NCBI RefSeq assembly: GCF_002201515.1
Contig: NZ_CP021421.1
Coordinates: 2,170,001 to 2,234,000 of the forward strand
DNA from: Muribaculum intestinale
Lineage (GTDB): Bacteria; Bacteroidota; Bacteroidia; Bacteroidales; Muribaculaceae
Direction: 5' to 3'
DNA: 64,000 nt
Shown: in pieces, positions 34,112 through 43,022 of the stretch
How the letters are laid out: the number at the start of each line of letters is the position of its first letter
Numbering within the stretch: the stretch's first letter is position 1
Position numbers and translations under genes: made by a program
Notes under the pieces: model-generated
Databases searched by the model: none
Seen by the model: the letters and a program-made list of their open reading frames with translations, nothing else
Told to the model about the DNA's origin: nothing

Positions 34112-35206
34112 ATGAGTATGAACACATTTGGCACACTTTATCGCGTGACAACCTTCGGAGAGTCGCATGGCGCGGCAATCGGTGGGGTAATTGACGGCAT
34201 GCCAGCCGGAGTAAAACTCGATCTGGAGTCGATACAGCATCAGCTCGACCGCCGCCGGCCGGGTCAGTCGGCAATAACCACGGCACGCTCCGAGTCCGAC
34301 CGGGTAGAGCTGCTGAGTGGAGTTATGGACGGTGTGACTACGGGCACTCCGATAGGATTTATCGTGCGCAACTCCGACCAGCATTCGCGCGACTACGACA
34401 ACATGCGGCATGTGTTCCGTCCGTCGCACGCCGACTATACCTATGCGGGCAAGTATGGTGTGCGCGACCACCGCGGAGGAGGGCGCTCGTCGGCACGTGA
34501 GACGATAGCGCGTGTGGTGGGTGGCGCCGTGGCCATGCAGGCTCTGCGTGCGCTTTATCCGGATATGTGCATCTCGGTCTATACGTCGCGTGTGGGCGAC
34601 ATATGCATGCGCGGCGACGGAATCTGGTATGCACCATCGCTGATTGACTCCAACGACGTGCGCTGTCCCGACCGTGCCGCCGCCGATGCGATGCGTAGCC
34701 TGATACTCGATGTGAAGGGGGCCGGCGACACTATCGGCGGAGTGGTCACCGCTGTAGTGCGCGGTGTGCCGGCGGGACTTGGCGAGCCCGTTGCCGGTAA
34801 GCTCCACGCCATGCTCGGCGCGGCGATGCTCAGCATCAATGCCGCCAAGGGGTTTGAATACGGAATGGGGTTTGACGGATGTTGTCGGCGCGGCTCGGAG
34901 ATGATCGATGTGATGGAGAGCCGTGGGGCGGGTGAGGCTCCACGTTTCATCAGCAACCATTCGGGCGGGATACAGGGCGGTATATCCAACGGCGAGGATA
35001 TAGTGATGCGAGTGGCCTTCAAGCCGGTGGCAACGCTGCTCAGAGAGGTGGCTACTGTCGACGACAGCGGAGCCGATACTACGCTCCATGCTCGTGGTCG
35101 CCACGACCCGTGTGTGCTGCCTCGTGCGGTGCCTGTGGTGGAGGCGATGGCCGCCATGACCCTGCTCGATGCCGCTCTGCTCAACCGTAGCGCGCGTATA
35201 ATCTGA
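34112..35206 (+). CDS. aroC: Chorismate synthase
   Basis: A 364-residue enzyme making chorismate from EPSP with reduced FMN, the last step of the shikimate pathway. Signature motifs: [27 protein letters not shown], the second block [21 protein letters not shown], and the third [20 protein letters not shown] second ATG two codons downstream (34118, giving MNTFGTLYR) is an equally good start. It lies 9 bases after ybaK and 11 before the radical SAM gene, so they likely form one operon. Confidence 0.97.
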   Translation: MSMNTFGTLYRVTTFGESHGAAIGGVIDGMPAGVKLDLESIQHQLDRRRPGQSAITTARSESDRVELLSGVMDGVTTGTPIGFIVRNSDQHSRDYDNMRHVFRPSHADYTYAGKYGVRDHRGGGRSSARETIARVVGGAVAMQALRALYPDMCISVYTSRVGDICMRGDGIWYAPSLIDSNDVRCPDRAAADAMRSLILDVKGAGDTIGGVVTAVVRGVPAGLGEPVAGKLHAMLGAAMLSINAAKGFEYGMGFDGCCRRGSEMIDVMESRGAGEAPRFISNHSGGIQGGISNGEDIVMRVAFKPVATLLREVATVDDSGADTTLHARGRHDPCVLPRAVPVVEAMAAMTLLDAALLNRSARII

Positions 35207-35217
35207 ATCATTCGGTT

Positions 35218-36150
35218 ATGGCTGACAAGCGTTATCGCGACTATGCCGACTTTCTCGGCGACCGGTTTGACACGAAGATGCAGAAACTGTCGGTAAATAC
35301 GGGGCGCAGTTGTCCCAACCGCGACGGCACGATAGGGCGCGGCGGCTGCACGTACTGCAACAATATGGCGTTTACACCGGGCTATTGCCTGGCGAGCGAC
35401 AGTGTGGCCGTGCAGCTTGAGAAGGGGATGCGTTTTTTCGGGCGCAAGTATCCGCAGATGCGGTATCTTGCCTATTTTCAGTCGTATACGTCGACTCATG
35501 GCGGATTTGACAGTTTCAGGAGCGCTTGTCTGGAGGCTCTTGGCGTAGATGGCATAGATGGTATGGTGGTTGGCACACGTCCCGACTGTTTCGACCGCAG
35601 GGTAGCGAGCTTTCTGGGGGATATCCGCGATGCCGGCAAGTTTGTGATGATGGAGTTTGGCGCCGAGAGCGCACATGATGCAACTTTGCGCCGCGTGAAC
35701 CGGTGTCACAGGTGGGCCGATACGGTGGAAGCGGTGGAGATTGCCTGTGGGGCAGGGTTGTGTACGGGACTTCACCTGATAATGGGTCTGCCCGGGGAGA
35801 CTCCTGAAATGATGCTGCAGACCGTCGATGCGGTAAATCTGTTGCTACCAGATACGGTAAAGTTGCATCAGCTGCAGATTGTGGCTGATACTCCGCTTGC
35901 ACGTGCTGTGGCCGCGGGTGAGGAGAGTGTGGAGCAATGGACTGTCGAGGGGTATCTCGATTTCTGCTGCGAGGCTGTAGGGCGGCTGCATCCGTCGATT
36001 GCCATCGAGCGGTTTACAAGCCAGTCGCCGGGTGATATGCTTATAAGTCCGCGCTGGGGCCTGAAAAACTATGAGTTTGTACATAGACTCGACAGGCGTC
36101 TCGCCGAGAGTGGGATACGCCAGGGAATGATGTGTAAGTACCGGCATTGA
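35218..36150 (+). CDS. TIGR01212-type radical SAM protein (YhcC-like)
   Basis: A 310-residue protein. The [4Fe-4S]-SAM cysteines are C32, C44 and C47 in SCPNRDGTIGRGGCTYCNN, an unusual CX11CX2C spacing that defines the YhcC/TIGR01212 group, related to Elp3. Other motifs: YFQSYTSTHG, VVGTRPDC, MEFGAESAHDATLRRVNRCH, and GLHLIMGLPGETPEMM. The substrate is not known. It probably shares a transcript with aroC. Confidence 0.93.
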   Translation: MADKRYRDYADFLGDRFDTKMQKLSVNTGRSCPNRDGTIGRGGCTYCNNMAFTPGYCLASDSVAVQLEKGMRFFGRKYPQMRYLAYFQSYTSTHGGFDSFRSACLEALGVDGIDGMVVGTRPDCFDRRVASFLGDIRDAGKFVMMEFGAESAHDATLRRVNRCHRWADTVEAVEIACGAGLCTGLHLIMGLPGETPEMMLQTVDAVNLLLPDTVKLHQLQIVADTPLARAVAAGEESVEQWTVEGYLDFCCEAVGRLHPSIAIERFTSQSPGDMLISPRWGLKNYEFVHRLDRRLAESGIRQGMMCKYRH

Positions 36151-36277
36151 GTAAACTAAAATAGTGGATTTGTGCGTTATTAGTATACTGTTCGGAATTA
36201 TTTGATAGTATTCTTTTTAACAGTGTCGCGCCGCGCGGTGTGTCCTGACTATTTGTTTTTGAGAAAATATACGCGAA

Positions 36278-36826
36278 ATGAGATTTACGTATTGTCCTGA
36301 TTGTGGGAGCAAGCTCGGTGAAAGAGAGCTTGGCGACGAGGGTATGGTGCCTTGGTGCGATAAGTGCGGTAAGCCCTGGTTTGACATGTTTTCGACATGT
36401 GTGATAGCGCTTGTTGCCAATGAGCGCGATGAGGTGCTGTTGCAGCGTCAGGCATATATCAGCACACGGTACTGCAATCTTGTGTCGGGCTATATGGCTC
36501 CCGGCGAGACAGCCGAGGAGGCCGCGCGCCGTGAGATTAAGGAGGAGACCGGACTGGATATCGAGGCTCTGGAACTTGCCGGCACTTGGTGGTTTGCGCG
36601 CAAGGGTCTGCTTATGATAGGATTTCTGGCGCGTGCGTCGGCCGGTCAGGATCTGAAACTGTCGGTAGAGGTTGACTCGGCCGAGTGGCAGCCTGCTGAA
36701 AAGGCGCTGACGATGGTGCATCCGGCCGGCAATGGCAGTACGAGCAATGCGCTGACGTCGATATTCTGTGAGCGTCTGCGTCGCGGAGTTCCGGGTGTAG
36801 CGGTAAAATGGGAGGACAGTGTATGA
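36278..36826 (+). CDS. NUDIX hydrolase with N-terminal zinc ribbon
   Basis: A 182-residue protein. Residues 6-30 form a zinc ribbon (CPDC, CDKC). The Nudix box is at residues 71-93 (GYMAPGETAEEAARREIKEETGL). The layout resembles a short form of NADH/NAD-cap pyrophosphatases (NudC), but the SQPWPFPxS motif of NudC is absent, so the substrate is open. The last bases overlap the VanZ gene start by 4 (ATGA). Confidence 0.9.
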   Translation: MRFTYCPDCGSKLGERELGDEGMVPWCDKCGKPWFDMFSTCVIALVANERDEVLLQRQAYISTRYCNLVSGYMAPGETAEEAARREIKEETGLDIEALELAGTWWFARKGLLMIGFLARASAGQDLKLSVEVDSAEWQPAEKALTMVHPAGNGSTSNALTSIFCERLRRGVPGVAVKWEDSV

Positions 36827-37263
36827 TCAGGCTTCTTGTACGCGGACTTCCGGCCTGGACGCTCAGCATAGTGTGCTGCCTTATAATACTTTATCTGACT
36901 CTGTTGCCCGACCCTCTGAACGGCAATCATGTGTCGCTTTTCGAGGGCGCCGACAAGGTGGTACACGCTATAATGATGATGGGGATGATGCTGTGTATGG
37001 CTATCGATGCGCTTAGAAAAAAGGCGGCGCACCGATTGGATGATTCGGTGCGCGCGCCTAAGGGGTTGCTTACTGTGTATATGATAATAGTGGTGCTTTT
37101 CGGAGGTGCCATCGAGCTTCTTCAGGGAGCTATGGCCATGGGACGCGGCGAGGACTGGGCCGATTTTATGGCTGATGCCGCCGGTGCCGTCATAGGCTGG
37201 ATTATATGCCTGTCGGCCTGGAGCGTTACTGTTCGGTGGCTGTTTCGGGAGCAGCAGGAGTGA
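36823..37263 (+). CDS. VanZ-family membrane protein
   Basis: A 146-residue membrane protein from the ATG at 36823, translationally coupled to the NUDIX gene. Four helices are visible (WTLSIVCCLIILYLTLL, VVHAIMMMGMMLCMAI, LLTVYMIIVVLFGGAIELLQ, AAGAVIGWIICLSAW). The VanZ signature is ADKVVHAIMMMGM with GAIELLQ and DWADFMADAAGAVIGW. VanZ domains are linked to glycopeptide resistance in Gram-positives, but most members have no known function. The 3' end runs 38 bases into the converging TlpA gene. Confidence 0.88.
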   Translation: MIRLLVRGLPAWTLSIVCCLIILYLTLLPDPLNGNHVSLFEGADKVVHAIMMMGMMLCMAIDALRKKAAHRLDDSVRAPKGLLTVYMIIVVLFGGAIELLQGAMAMGRGEDWADFMADAAGAVIGWIICLSAWSVTVRWLFREQQE

Positions 37264-38284
37264 ATGCGTCGGCTATGGCTTTGCGCATTTCGTCGCCTTC
37301 GATGCCGCGTGTGGCGATAGTGCCGTCGGGGGCGATAAGCATCAGATGTGGTATGCCGTATATGCCGTAGAGATCGGTAGGTATTTTCTGAGCGTTGATA
37401 ATCTGAGGCCAGGGGAGTTGCATCTGTCGGGCCGCGCGTTCGGAGTCGGCGGGTTCGTCCCACACGGCTACACCAAGTACTTCAAGGCCCTTGTCCTTAT
37501 ACTGGCCGTATAACTCTTTGAGCAACGGCATTGCGCGGCGGCATGGTCCGCACCAGCTTGCCCAGAAGTCGACGAGCAGCCATTTGCCTTTTCCTGCATA
37601 ATCACTCAGCTTTTGGTCGGTGCCGTTGTAGCTTACGGTGAAGTCGGTGAACTTCTTTCCGGGAGCGGTGGCCTCGGCGTTGTGGAGGCTTGTGGCCAGG
37701 TCGGTTATGCTCTTCAGGGTGCGGAACTGCGGATATGTCTTAAGCAAGTCCTCGAGGGCGGATGTGGAGCGGCACTCCGAGGCTTTGTCTATGAATATTA
37801 TGCGCCCGAGGGGATCGGAGAGATGGGCTTTCATAGTGCTGTCGGCTGTGGCGTTGAACCGGTCGACGGCAGCCTGTTTCAGAGAGTCGGAAGGGAGCGA
37901 ATCGAGCGAGCGAGCCACGGCTATGTAGCGTTCGGTAAAGGCGTTCATCTCTTTGTTGAGGGCAGTGGAGGTGCATTTTCCGTCCTGGGCGATAGTGATT
38001 TCGCCCGGCTCGACGATGAACGACGGGCCTCTTTTGTCGCCTATGAGTATGCGGGCATAGTATGGGTCGGCCACTGTGCCATAGAACTTTAATTCATTGC
38101 CTGTAATAAGCATGCTGTCGACTTTATCTCCGGTCTCGCGATTTATAAGATATGCCATCTTGTTTTTGCTTTCGGCCGGAACGGGGGTTGTAATGGTAAA
38201 CCCGGGCGTCGATGCATGGGAGGTAGAACATGCCGCAGAGAGCGCAAGAGCTATGACAGCGGCAGTGGAAATGGTGGATTTCAT
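37226..38284 (-). CDS. TlpA-like thioredoxin-fold protein, periplasmic lipoprotein
   Basis: A 352-residue exported protein from the ATG at 38284, with lipobox-like SAACS (C19) in the signal peptide. The N-terminal part (~30-220) is a DUF4369-type beta domain with a helical linker. The C-terminal thioredoxin domain has FTVSYNGTDQKLSDY, the active site FWASWCGPCRRAMP, and the cis-Pro loop GIPHLMLIAPDGTI. Such proteins reduce or rearrange disulfides in the Bacteroidetes periplasm. The 3' end overlaps the VanZ gene tail to tail by 38 bases. Confidence 0.9.
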   Translation of the reverse strand: MKSTISTAAVIALALSAACSTSHASTPGFTITTPVPAESKNKMAYLINRETGDKVDSMLITGNELKFYGTVADPYYARILIGDKRGPSFIVEPGEITIAQDGKCTSTALNKEMNAFTERYIAVARSLDSLPSDSLKQAAVDRFNATADSTMKAHLSDPLGRIIFIDKASECRSTSALEDLLKTYPQFRTLKSITDLATSLHNAEATAPGKKFTDFTVSYNGTDQKLSDYAGKGKWLLVDFWASWCGPCRRAMPLLKELYGQYKDKGLEVLGVAVWDEPADSERAARQMQLPWPQIINAQKIPTDLYGIYGIPHLMLIAPDGTIATRGIEGDEMRKAIADAFTPAAPETATEQ

Positions 38285-38417
38285 TATGTGATTGGCTTCA
38301 AGAAATATTATCAATATATGCAGGTGGTGTGGAGATGCCTGTCAGCCATCTGTGTGGAGTGTCACTGTAGTGTCTGCGATGGGATAAAGTGAGTTGCGGC
38401 CGACGGTGAGCGCTGAA

Positions 38418-39167
38418 TCAGTGGAAATCGCTGTTGAGTTTTCCTGATTTTGCAAAATCGACCAGAGTCTCGGTGGGGACTATGAAAATCTCGATACGCC
38501 GGTTGGCGGCGCGATGCGACTGGGAGTCGTTGGGATAAAGAGGCTCCGAGGCACCGAGAGCATACGGCACAAGCACGACATCGGCCGGTATATTTCGCGA
38601 GAGCCATGCGTCAACAGCATTTACGCGAGCTTCGCTCAGTCGGTCGGTATATGGTACTGACCCTGTGTCGTCGGTATGGCATGTGAGAATGAATTTGTAC
38701 ATGCCGCGGCTCAATAGCGAACGATAGGGTGATAGAATCTCCTGTGCGGTAGAGCGGAGCACGGTGTCGTTGGGGGCGAAGAGGAGGTTGGTATTGATTG
38801 TTGCCACGATTACCTCGCCCGAACGCATTGTCTCGATACGTGCTACTTTACGCTGTGCCAGCTTTTTTGCCACCTCGTTCATATAGCCTACAATTACCGG
38901 CTTGAGTTTATCGTTGACCGGGGGGACGACAAGATTCTCGTCGAGCGACAGTTCAAACGGATCGGTGGTGATGTCAGCTTTATTTTTTTTATGTTTCTTC
39001 GCTTTTTTGCCTGATTCATTGGCGGCACTGATGCTGTCGGCTTTCAGTTTGGCCGGACTTGCGCCGATACGCGCTATTTTCTGGAAGATGTTCTCGGCAT
39101 GCAACGACTGGCCGCTTCCCGCAAGCAACAGCGTGATGGATAATATGAGTGTTGCAATGCGGAACAT
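38418..39167 (-). CDS. OmpA-family protein
   Basis: A 249-residue exported protein (signal peptide to ~HAEN, residue 25). A basic, Lys-rich linker (KKAKKHKKNKAD) is followed by an OmpA-like peptidoglycan-binding domain (~residues 115-235): TNLLFAPNDTVLRSTAQEIL, YKFILTCHTDDTGSVPYTDRLSEARVNAVDAWL, and SHRAANRRIEIFIVP. No barrel is present, so it is probably periplasmic. Its ATG overlaps the stop of the upstream 106-residue gene by one base, so the two are translated together. Confidence 0.88.
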   Translation of the reverse strand: MFRIATLILSITLLLAGSGQSLHAENIFQKIARIGASPAKLKADSISAANESGKKAKKHKKNKADITTDPFELSLDENLVVPPVNDKLKPVIVGYMNEVAKKLAQRKVARIETMRSGEVIVATINTNLLFAPNDTVLRSTAQEILSPYRSLLSRGMYKFILTCHTDDTGSVPYTDRLSEARVNAVDAWLSRNIPADVVLVPYALGASEPLYPNDSQSHRAANRRIEIFIVPTETLVDFAKSGKLNSDFH

Positions 39168-39487
39168 CAGGCGTCGACATCAAGCGATTTTTCATAAGCG
39201 AGTTCACCCTCGACGATATAGTGAACGTCGGCGGTGTCGACAACGGCAAGTTTGTCTTTGGCAAGCATCTTGCTGACATAGGCCATTATCTGGGGGAGTT
39301 CGGGCTCGGCATCTGCAGAGTCGTCGGCGGGGATTTCAAGAAATCCGTTGTCCTCATAAAAGTCCCATATCATGTCGATTATGTTAAGTATCTCGTCGTC
39401 GCTGTATTTTGCGGCGATATTCTCGGGCATGTAGGCCCGGATGAATTTTATGGCGTCGTTTTCGTCAAACATGTTGTTATCAGACAT
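39167..39487 (-). CDS. Small acidic conserved protein, 106 aa
   Basis: I do not recognise a named family. The protein is acidic, soluble and mostly helical: NAIKFIRAYMPENIAAKYSDDEILNIIDMIWDFYEDNG-like start (residues ~10-48), a short acidic linker, then LPQIMAYVSKMLAKDKLAVVDTADVHYIVEGELAYEKSL. Similar small proteins are common in Bacteroidales genomes. It is translationally coupled to the OmpA-like gene. Confidence 0.7.
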   Translation of the reverse strand: MSDNNMFDENDAIKFIRAYMPENIAAKYSDDEILNIIDMIWDFYEDNGFLEIPADDSADAEPELPQIMAYVSKMLAKDKLAVVDTADVHYIVEGELAYEKSLDVDA

Positions 39488-39652
39488 TTTTATTGGCTTT
39501 GAGGGTTTACATCTCCGCTAAGTTAATGAAAAGTGATGAAATGTAGAGCTGTAGTTACATTATTTCACAAGAATTATAGGAAATTTAGGTGTGCATTTCA
39601 TCACCGGGCGGATACTTTTGGTTGAGTGCTCTTCCTTATTTTCTAATCAGAA

Positions 39653-39685
39653 AAAAAGCAGCGGCGCCATATGATGACGCCGCTG
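39653..39685 (-). terminator. Terminator of the nqr operon
   Basis: On the minus strand CAGCGGCG and CGCCGCTG pair across an 11-base loop and are followed by CTTTTTTT. It lies ~27 bases past the nqrF stop. Confidence 0.85.
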
Positions 39686-39711
39686 TAGGAAATTATATTC
39701 ATGCGCGATTA

Positions 39712-41016
39712 TTATCCGCCGAAGTTGTCGTACATGAGATTTTCGGATGGAACGCCAAGGTCCCAGAGCATTTTCTCGACAGCCTTGCTCATGGGGCCGG
39801 GACCGCACATGTAGTATTCGATGTCCTCCGGGGCCGGATGGTTCTTGAGATATGTCTCGTAGATGACCTGATGTACGAATCCGGGAGTGTACTTCACACC
39901 TGCTGCATCGGCCGCAGGGTCGGGACGGTCAAGGGCGAGGTGGAACTTGAAGTTGGGGAAGTCTTTTTCAAGTTGGAGGAAGTCTTCGAGGTAGAACACT
40001 TCATTGAGCGCGCGGGCGCCATAGAAGTAGTTCATTACGCGGTCGGTGGTGTTGAGTGTACGTGTCAGGTACATAATCTGTGCACGCAACGGGGCCATAC
40101 CTGCACCTCCGCCTACCCACATCATCTCGTTTTTGGAGTCGAATATGGGGTGGAAGTCGCCGTAGGGGCCGCTCATCACTACCTTATCACCGGGCTTGAG
40201 GGTGAATATGTAGCTTGATGCGATACCCGGCATCACGTCTTGGAATCCTACCTCGGGTTTCGGCTTGAACGGGGGTGTCGCGATGCGCACGGTCAGCATT
40301 ATGCGGTCGCCCTCTTCGGGATAGTTGGCCATTGAGTAGGCACGGACTGTAGCCGACGTATTGCGGCATTTCAGACCAAACAGACCGAATTTCTCCCATG
40401 CGGGGAGGTATTCCTCGCCAATGAGCGACTTGTCGATGTCTTTGTCGTAGTCCATCTCATATGTGGGAATCTTGATTTGTGCGTATGAGCCGGGCAGGAA
40501 GTTCATATGCTCGCCGGGAGGAAGAGCCACGATGAATTCCTTGATGAAGGTGGCGACGTTTTTGTTGGAGATGACCTCGCATTCCCATTCTTTGACGTCG
40601 AGCACAGAGGCCGGTACGCCAATCTTCATGTCGTCCTTTACCTTTACCTGGCAGCCGAGGCGCCAGTTGTCTTTCATCTCTTTGCGAGTGAAGTGCACGG
40701 TCTCGGTGGGAAGTATGTTGCCTCCGCCTTCGAATACCTGTACCTTACACTGTCCGCAGCTGCCCTTTCCGCCGCATGCCGACGAGAGAAATACATTCTG
40801 GTCGGCAAGGGTCGACAAAAGGGTCTTGCCTGACTGTGCAAACACGTCTTTATCGTTGTTGATATTGATACGCACCTGTCCGGTCTTTACGAGGAATTTC
40901 TTGGCTACGAGAAGCATAGCCACCAGGAGCAAGGTGATTATCAGGAATATTGCCACTCCGGCTATCACAGTGAGCGAACCGGTTGAGGCAAGGATGGTCA
41001 GTGATAGTGTATTCAT
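39712..41016 (-). CDS. nqrF: Na+-translocating NADH:quinone reductase subunit F
   Basis: A 434-residue NADH-oxidising subunit. It has one N-terminal membrane helix and a 2Fe-2S ferredoxin domain with C81, C87, C90 and C122 (CGGKGSCGQC, LGCQVKV). An FAD domain with RAYSMANYP follows, then an NADH domain with GGGAGMAPLRAQI and the terminal YDNFGG. Electrons pass from NADH through FAD and 2Fe-2S to the membrane subunits. It is the last gene of nqrABCDEF, 7 bases after nqrE. Confidence 0.97.
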   Translation of the reverse strand: MNTLSLTILASTGSLTVIAGVAIFLIITLLLVAMLLVAKKFLVKTGQVRININNDKDVFAQSGKTLLSTLADQNVFLSSACGGKGSCGQCKVQVFEGGGNILPTETVHFTRKEMKDNWRLGCQVKVKDDMKIGVPASVLDVKEWECEVISNKNVATFIKEFIVALPPGEHMNFLPGSYAQIKIPTYEMDYDKDIDKSLIGEEYLPAWEKFGLFGLKCRNTSATVRAYSMANYPEEGDRIMLTVRIATPPFKPKPEVGFQDVMPGIASSYIFTLKPGDKVVMSGPYGDFHPIFDSKNEMMWVGGGAGMAPLRAQIMYLTRTLNTTDRVMNYFYGARALNEVFYLEDFLQLEKDFPNFKFHLALDRPDPAADAAGVKYTPGFVHQVIYETYLKNHPAPEDIEYYMCGPGPMSKAVEKMLWDLGVPSENLMYDNFGG

Positions 41017-41023
41017 TGATTCA

Positions 41024-41641
41024 TCAAAGTTTAATGCCGAGGAAGCTCATGAACGCAATGCCCATAAGGCCGGTGATTATAAATGTGATGCCTACGCCTC
41101 TGAGAGGACGGGGGATGTTGCTGTATTCCTCCAGGCGTTCGCGTATAGCGGCAATAGCCACGATTGCGAGAAGCCATCCGAGACCCCATCCGGCTCCGGC
41201 ACATGTTGCGGTCCACACGTTGGGGAAGTCGCGCTGCTGCATGAACAGCGAGCCTCCGAGTATGGCGCAGTTTACGGCGATGAGCGGCAGGAATATTCCG
41301 AGCGAAGCGTAGAGAGAGGGGCTGAATTTCTCTACAGCCATTTCGACGAGCTGGGTCAGCGACGCTATCACGGCGATGAACATAATCAGCGACAGGAAGC
41401 TGAGGTCGACATCGGCGAATTCGGCACCGAGCCAGCTGAGGGCTCCTGCACGTAATACGTAGTTTTCGAGCAGATAGTTGATCGGTAGCGACACCACGAG
41501 CATGAATGTCACGGCGGCTCCGAGTCCGAGGGCAGTCTTTACCTTCTTTGATACGGCCAGAAACGAGCACATACCGAGGAAGTAGGCAAAAATCATGTTG
41601 TCGACAAAAATCGACCGTATGAAAATGTTGAAATTTTCCAT
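41024..41641 (-). CDS. nqrE: Na+-translocating NADH:quinone reductase subunit E
   Basis: A 205-residue, six-helix membrane subunit of the RnfA/NqrE family, paired with NqrD in an inverted arrangement around an iron centre. Typical features: FIRSIFVDNMIFAYFLGMCSFLAVSKKV with the conserved Cys, FLPLIAVNCAILGGSLFM with the second conserved Cys, and the end GLMGIAFMSFLGIKL. Confidence 0.97.
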   Translation of the reverse strand: MENFNIFIRSIFVDNMIFAYFLGMCSFLAVSKKVKTALGLGAAVTFMLVVSLPINYLLENYVLRAGALSWLGAEFADVDLSFLSLIMFIAVIASLTQLVEMAVEKFSPSLYASLGIFLPLIAVNCAILGGSLFMQQRDFPNVWTATCAGAGWGLGWLLAIVAIAAIRERLEEYSNIPRPLRGVGITFIITGLMGIAFMSFLGIKL

Positions 41642-41672
41642 GTGATACTACTTTTAGATATGTGTGGTTGGT

Positions 41673-42296
41673 TTATTCCTGAAGGTCTTTGTTGACTGAA
41701 CGGTGTACCCAGATGATACATCCTGTGACAATAAGCGCCATCGGTGGGAGAATCATGAGTCCGTTGTTGGCATATCCAAGTTCATACCAGCTCTGAGGTA
41801 TTACCTGTACGCCCCAGAGCGTACCACTGCCGAGCAGTTCGCGGAAGAAAGCCACAATAATCAATATTATGGCATATCCTGCGCCGTTGCCGATACCGTC
41901 GAGAAACGAAGGCCAGGGTTTGTTGCCCATGGCGAATGCCTCAAGGCGTCCCATAAGGATACAGTTGGTAACGATAAGGCTTACGAATACCGACAGCTGT
42001 TTGCTGACATCGTATTGGTATGCTATAAGGAGCTGGTTGACTATTACCACAAGCCCCGCCACCACTACGAGCTGGACGATAATGCGGATATTGGTCGGGA
42101 TGGTGTTGCGTATCAGAGATATGATAACGTTGGCAAATGCGAGCACGGCAATCACGGAAATACCCATGACACATGCGGGCTCGAGCTTTGCGGTGACAGC
42201 CAGACATGAGCATATACCCAGAATCTGGACAATCACGGGATTGTCTTTCGACAGCGGATTGAGCAGTGCGCTCAGGTTTTTGTTTTCTGTGGCCAT
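41673..42296 (-). CDS. nqrD: Na+-translocating NADH:quinone reductase subunit D
   Basis: A 207-residue, six-helix membrane subunit of the RnfE/NqrD family. It contains NPLSKDNPVIVQILGICSCLAVT with the conserved Cys, FVSLIVTNCILMGRLEAFAMGNKPWPSFLDGIGNGAGY, and the usual C-terminal helix before VHRSVNKDL. It lies between nqrC (3-base gap) and nqrE (31-base gap). Confidence 0.97.
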   Translation of the reverse strand: MATENKNLSALLNPLSKDNPVIVQILGICSCLAVTAKLEPACVMGISVIAVLAFANVIISLIRNTIPTNIRIIVQLVVVAGLVVIVNQLLIAYQYDVSKQLSVFVSLIVTNCILMGRLEAFAMGNKPWPSFLDGIGNGAGYAIILIIVAFFRELLGSGTLWGVQVIPQSWYELGYANNGLMILPPMALIVTGCIIWVHRSVNKDLQE

Positions 42297-42299
42297 GAC

Positions 42300-43022
42300 T
42301 TACCGTGTTGGGTTTTCTGTAAGGTTTTCAAGAAACTTGGAGTAGGCTCCGATACAGTTGTCGATCATCGAGCCTACGCCCTTTGAAGTGATTGTGCCTC
42401 CGGATATTCCGTCGACGTAGTCTTCTCCGTTGGCCGGAGCCTGTCCGGCTTTTACAACGGCGACAGGCATAAACTGTCCGTTCTTGAACATGTGTTTGCC
42501 TTCAAACTGGCCGGAGAAGGCCGGCTTTTCGATTTCTGCGCCGAGGCCGGGAGTCTCACCCTGGTGGGCGAAGTATGCTCCATATACGGTGGACCCGTCG
42601 GCATTTATTGACACGTAGCCCCAAATCGGCCCCCACAGTCCGGCGCCGTTTACCGGGACGATGTATTTTACATCGCCGGGAGCTACTGTGCACTCATATA
42701 CGGGTAGCTGGCGTTCGGCTACCGGCTTTTTTGCTTCTTCTGCAGTGTTTACGTCGAATGCATTGCCGGGAAGTTCATCGCCGAGCGAGTTGACGATAAA
42801 CGAGCGGGTGATGTATCGGTCGAAATCGGTTGTAACCGAATCTTTTGCCGGGGTTATGTGTACCGATGCGAGAATCTGCTTCATTTTGTCGGCATTGATA
42901 TTCTCCTGCTGTCGGGACTTGAGCCCAAGGGAGGTGAATGCGAGAGCCGCACCCACTACTACTACCATCACTATTATATAGATAATGGTGTATACGTTGC
43001 TTTGCTTGTTCATACCATTCAC
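42300..43022 (-). CDS. nqrC: Na+-translocating NADH:quinone reductase subunit C
   Basis: A 240-residue subunit with one N-terminal helix and an FMN-binding domain. The flavinylation motif is DGISGGTITS (Thr ~210), where FMN is attached through a phosphoester by ApbE. The first part also has GLWGPIWGYVSIN and HQGETPGLGAEI. apbE is not in this window. The start overlaps nqrB by 4 bases. Confidence 0.97.
   Translation of the reverse strand: MNGMNKQSNVYTIIYIIVMVVVVGAALAFTSLGLKSRQQENINADKMKQILASVHITPAKDSVTTDFDRYITRSFIVNSLGDELPGNAFDVNTAEEAKKPVAERQLPVYECTVAPGDVKYIVPVNGAGLWGPIWGYVSINADGSTVYGAYFAHQGETPGLGAEIEKPAFSGQFEGKHMFKNGQFMPVAVVKAGQAPANGEDYVDGISGGTITSKGVGSMIDNCIGAYSKFLENLTENPTR

Noticed and set aside
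34579-35775. 398-residue open frame on the minus strand
   Set aside because: It lies antisense to aroC and the radical SAM gene, both strongly supported; the protein is low-complexity and shadow-like.
40463-41455. 330-residue open frame on the plus strand
   Set aside because: Antisense to nqrF and nqrE, with Cys/Ser/Arg-rich shadow composition.
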